A DNA stretch of 32,727 nt from Pelagibius sp. Lineage in GTDB: Bacteria; Pseudomonadota; Alphaproteobacteria; Kiloniellales; Kiloniellaceae. The position numbers were made by a program, and so were the translations under genes. This document shows positions 30,756 through 32,727 of this stretch, one piece after another. Position 1 is the stretch's first letter; each line of letters starts with the position of its first letter. Below the pieces are notes generated by a model. It worked only from the letters and a program-made list of their open reading frames with translations, was not told where the DNA came from and did no database searches. Where the stretch lies: NCBI GenBank assembly GCA_028280305.1, contig JANQMC010000026.1, positions 1-32,727 of the forward strand, in the 5' to 3' direction.

Positions 30756-32699
30756 ATGAAATCGACCCCTCTCGCCGCCAGCCTGGCGGTTATCGCCCTC
30801 GCCGTTCTCGCTTTTCCCGCCGATGCTGCGGACAAGGTCAAGCTGCGGCTGATGGAAACCGCCGATATCCACATGCATGTGGTGGACTACGACTACTACC
30901 GCGACAGCCAGTCCAATGCTGTCGGCCTGGCCAAGGTGGCCAACCTGGTGAAGGCGGCCCGGGCGGAAGTGAAGAACAGCATGTTCTTCGACAACGGCGA
31001 TCTCATTCAGGGGAACCCCTTGGGCGACTACATGGCCCAGCGTCGCGGCCTCAGGCAGGGTGACGTTCATCCGATCTACAAGGCCATGAACCTGCTGGGC
31101 TACGACGCCGGCAACATCGGCAATCATGAATTCAATTACGGGTTGGATTTCCTGCTGCGCACGGTGGAAGGTGCGGACTTTCCCTACACCCTGGCGAACG
31201 TTTACGTTCTTGACGGCGACGACAATCCAGCCAACGACAAACCGCTCTTCGAACCCTATCTGATCCTCGAGCGCGAACTGGAAGCCGAAGACGGTTCCCG
31301 TCACGCGATCAAGGTGGGTGTCATCGGCTTCACCCCGCCGCAGATCATGCTCTGGGACAAGACCAATCTGGAAGGCAAGCTGCGGGTCGAGGATATCGTC
31401 GACTCGGCCAAGAAGTACCTGCCGAAGATGCGCGAAGCCGGCGCGGACATCGTGGTGGCGATTCCCCATTCTTCGATCTCTCCCAACCCGCGCGCAGGTA
31501 TGGAGGAGAATGCCGTCTACCACCTCACCGAGGTGGCGGGCATCGACGCCATCCTCTTCGGCCACGGGCATTCGGAGTTTCCTTCGGCCAAGTACGAGGG
31601 TTTCCCGGGTGCCGATCTTGAGAAAGGGACCGTCAACGGCGTGCCCGCCGTGATGCCCGGCTTCTGGGGATCGCACCTCGGGGTCGTCGACCTCGACCTG
31701 GAGGTGACGGAGGGGCGCTGGCGCGTCGTCGACGGCGCGGCTTCCCTGCGCCCCATCTACAAGCGCGACGGCCGGCAGCTTGTTCCCCTGGTCCCAGCCG
31801 ATCAGAAGATCGTCGACGCGGTTCGCGAGGAACACCTCGCCACCATCGACTATATGAACGAAGGCGTCGGCGAGACCATGGCGGCGATCAACTCCTACTT
31901 CGCCCTGGTCGCCGACGATCCCTCGATCCAGATCGTGACCAACGCCCAGAAGTGGTATGTCGAAAAGATCGTCCGGGGGACGGAATACGAGGGCATTCCG
32001 ATCCTTTCCGCCGGTGCGCCTTTCAAGGCCGGCGGGCGCCAGGGTGCCGACTACTACACCGTTCTGGACCCGGGCGACATCGCCTTGAAGAATGTTGCCG
32101 ACCTCTACATCTATCCCAACACCCTGCGCGTCGTGAAGCTGAACGGCGCCGAGGTGCGGGAGTGGCTGGAGATGTCCGCCGGGCAGTTCAATCAGATCGA
32201 CCCGACGGCCGGCGGGGAGCAGGAATTGGTCAACACCGGTTTCCCTTCCTACAACTTCGATGTCATCGACGGCGTCAGCTACAAGATCGATGTCACCAAA
32301 CCGGCGCGCTACAACAAGGACGGCGAAGTGGTGTCGCCGGAACACCGCATCGTCGATCTCGTCTTCGACGGGAAGCCGGTGACTGCGGACATGGTCTTCC
32401 TGGTCGCCACCAACAACTACCGCGCCGGCGGCGGCGGCAACTTCCCAGGCCTCGACGGCTCCAGCGTGATCATCGAAGCACCGGACGAAAACCGCACTGT
32501 GCTGGCCAACTACATCTTCGATCAAAAGGCCATCAATCCGGCGGCGGACAACAATTGGTCCTTCGTGCCCCTTGGCGGCGAGGCGAAGGTGACCTTCACC
32601 TCCAGCCCCGCTGCTCTGGAGGCCGCGGAAAAGCTGGGCTTCACCTTGCTGGGCGATGCCGAGGGCGGTTTCGCCAAGTACGCCATCGACCTGAAGTAA
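30756..32699 (+). CDS. cpdB: Secreted 2',3'-cyclic-nucleotide 2'-phosphodiesterase/3'-nucleotidase (CpdB type)
   Basis: Start at ATG 30756 (GGAG at 30744-30747), where a Sec signal peptide begins: MKSTPLAASLAVIALAVLAFPADA before ADKVKLR. The 647-residue length equals what I recall for E. coli CpdB. The N-terminal metallophosphoesterase domain has METADIHMHVVDYDYYRD (Asp, His), FFDNGDLIQGNPLGDYMA, GNIGNHEFNYGLDFL (GNHE), VAIPHSSIS and LFGHGHSEFP, the full two-metal site. The C-terminal 5'-nucleotidase domain includes VTNAQKWYVEKI, YPNTLRVVKLNGAEVREWLE and TNNYRAGGGGNFPGL for base binding. The periplasmic enzyme hydrolyses 2',3'-cyclic nucleotides and 3'-nucleotides to nucleosides for phosphate and purine salvage. 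DYDYYRD after the first motif favours CpdB over UshA. It is divergent from the Gfo/Idh gene and appears monocistronic within the window. Confidence 0.93.
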   Translation: MKSTPLAASLAVIALAVLAFPADAADKVKLRLMETADIHMHVVDYDYYRDSQSNAVGLAKVANLVKAARAEVKNSMFFDNGDLIQGNPLGDYMAQRRGLRQGDVHPIYKAMNLLGYDAGNIGNHEFNYGLDFLLRTVEGADFPYTLANVYVLDGDDNPANDKPLFEPYLILERELEAEDGSRHAIKVGVIGFTPPQIMLWDKTNLEGKLRVEDIVDSAKKYLPKMREAGADIVVAIPHSSISPNPRAGMEENAVYHLTEVAGIDAILFGHGHSEFPSAKYEGFPGADLEKGTVNGVPAVMPGFWGSHLGVVDLDLEVTEGRWRVVDGAASLRPIYKRDGRQLVPLVPADQKIVDAVREEHLATIDYMNEGVGETMAAINSYFALVADDPSIQIVTNAQKWYVEKIVRGTEYEGIPILSAGAPFKAGGRQGADYYTVLDPGDIALKNVADLYIYPNTLRVVKLNGAEVREWLEMSAGQFNQIDPTAGGEQELVNTGFPSYNFDVIDGVSYKIDVTKPARYNKDGEVVSPEHRIVDLVFDGKPVTADMVFLVATNNYRAGGGGNFPGLDGSSVIIEAPDENRTVLANYIFDQKAINPAADNNWSFVPLGGEAKVTFTSSPAALEAAEKLGFTLLGDAEGGFAKYAIDLK

Positions 32700-32727
32700 T
32701 CCGGCGCCGCGGCGGCCGGCGGGGCCG

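Noticed and set aside
30612..32525. An open frame of about 638 codons on the - strand continuous with the Gfo/Idh gene
   Set aside because: It is the antisense of the CpdB-type gene, which has a signal peptide and a full catalytic motif set. The Gfo/Idh protein begins cleanly at ATG 30611; the open frame reflects high GC content.
1..32727. CRISPR arrays, insertion sequences, prophage or attachment sites
   Set aside because: No regularly spaced repeats, transposase or integrase reading frames were seen on either strand.

Overview
The window looks like the chromosome of a GC-rich alphaproteobacterium, probably Rhodospirillales/Kiloniellales-like. This is a judgement from overall gene content, protein style and codon use; no rRNA or other taxonomic marker is present. 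It is a dense catabolic region for nitrogen-containing small molecules, followed by a short signalling and nucleotide-salvage stretch. No tRNA, rRNA, IS element, phage gene or CRISPR array was seen.

Region A (1-10725, all + strand) is a composite module for ATP-driven opening of a cyclic amide, ureide or related carbonyl compound. It holds the end of a biotin carboxylase, the PxpB/KipI-like and PxpC/KipA-like carboxyltransferase-type subunits, a small cupin, a cytosolic NodB-fold deacetylase that strongly resembles Helicobacter pylori PgdA (HP0310), and a small MCxxCG protein with a CobW/G3E GTPase. It continues with hydantoinase/oxoprolinase B and A subunits and a PotD-like binding protein with no signal peptide. 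Two unrelated ATP-dependent carboxylase/lactamase systems (biotin type and HyuAB type) therefore sit in one gene string, with a metal-insertion GTPase between them.

Region B (10856-20872) appears to be organised around a MocR-type (GntR-HTH plus aminotransferase fold) regulator. Divergent from it are an enolase-superfamily enzyme and an aldehyde dehydrogenase. Downstream of it are a complete PotDABC-type ABC importer and a GMC alcohol oxidoreductase. A nearly identical 13-bp sequence (GTCCATT[A/T]TCGTT), together with AATTGG half-sites, occurs in both the regulator/enolase intergenic region and the potD leader. This suggests one regulon that imports a compound, oxidises alcohol to aldehyde to acid, and then acts on the acid.

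Region C (20880-26595) holds a DAO-family FAD amine oxidase on the - strand. Divergent from it is a tight four-gene run: diaminopropionate ammonia-lyase-like PLP enzyme, M24 metallohydrolase, Asp/Glu-racemase/EutA-like protein and a TIM-barrel isomerase. The set of folds recalls the ectoine-utilisation (eut/doe) operons, but with the PLP enzyme replaced by a DpaL-like one.

Region D (26623-32699) leaves catabolism: a divergent PilZ-like protein, an orphan membrane histidine kinase with a CACHE-like sensor, a Gfo/Idh/MocA oxidoreductase, and a secreted CpdB-type cyclic-nucleotide phosphodiesterase/3'-nucleotidase. Notable non-coding structures are a 19-bp hairpin with a UUCG loop (3942-3989), a 19-bp hairpin between the binding-protein and ATPase genes (16284-16338), inverted repeats around the MocR promoter, tandem repeats upstream of the kinase, and hairpins between the convergent kinase and Gfo genes.
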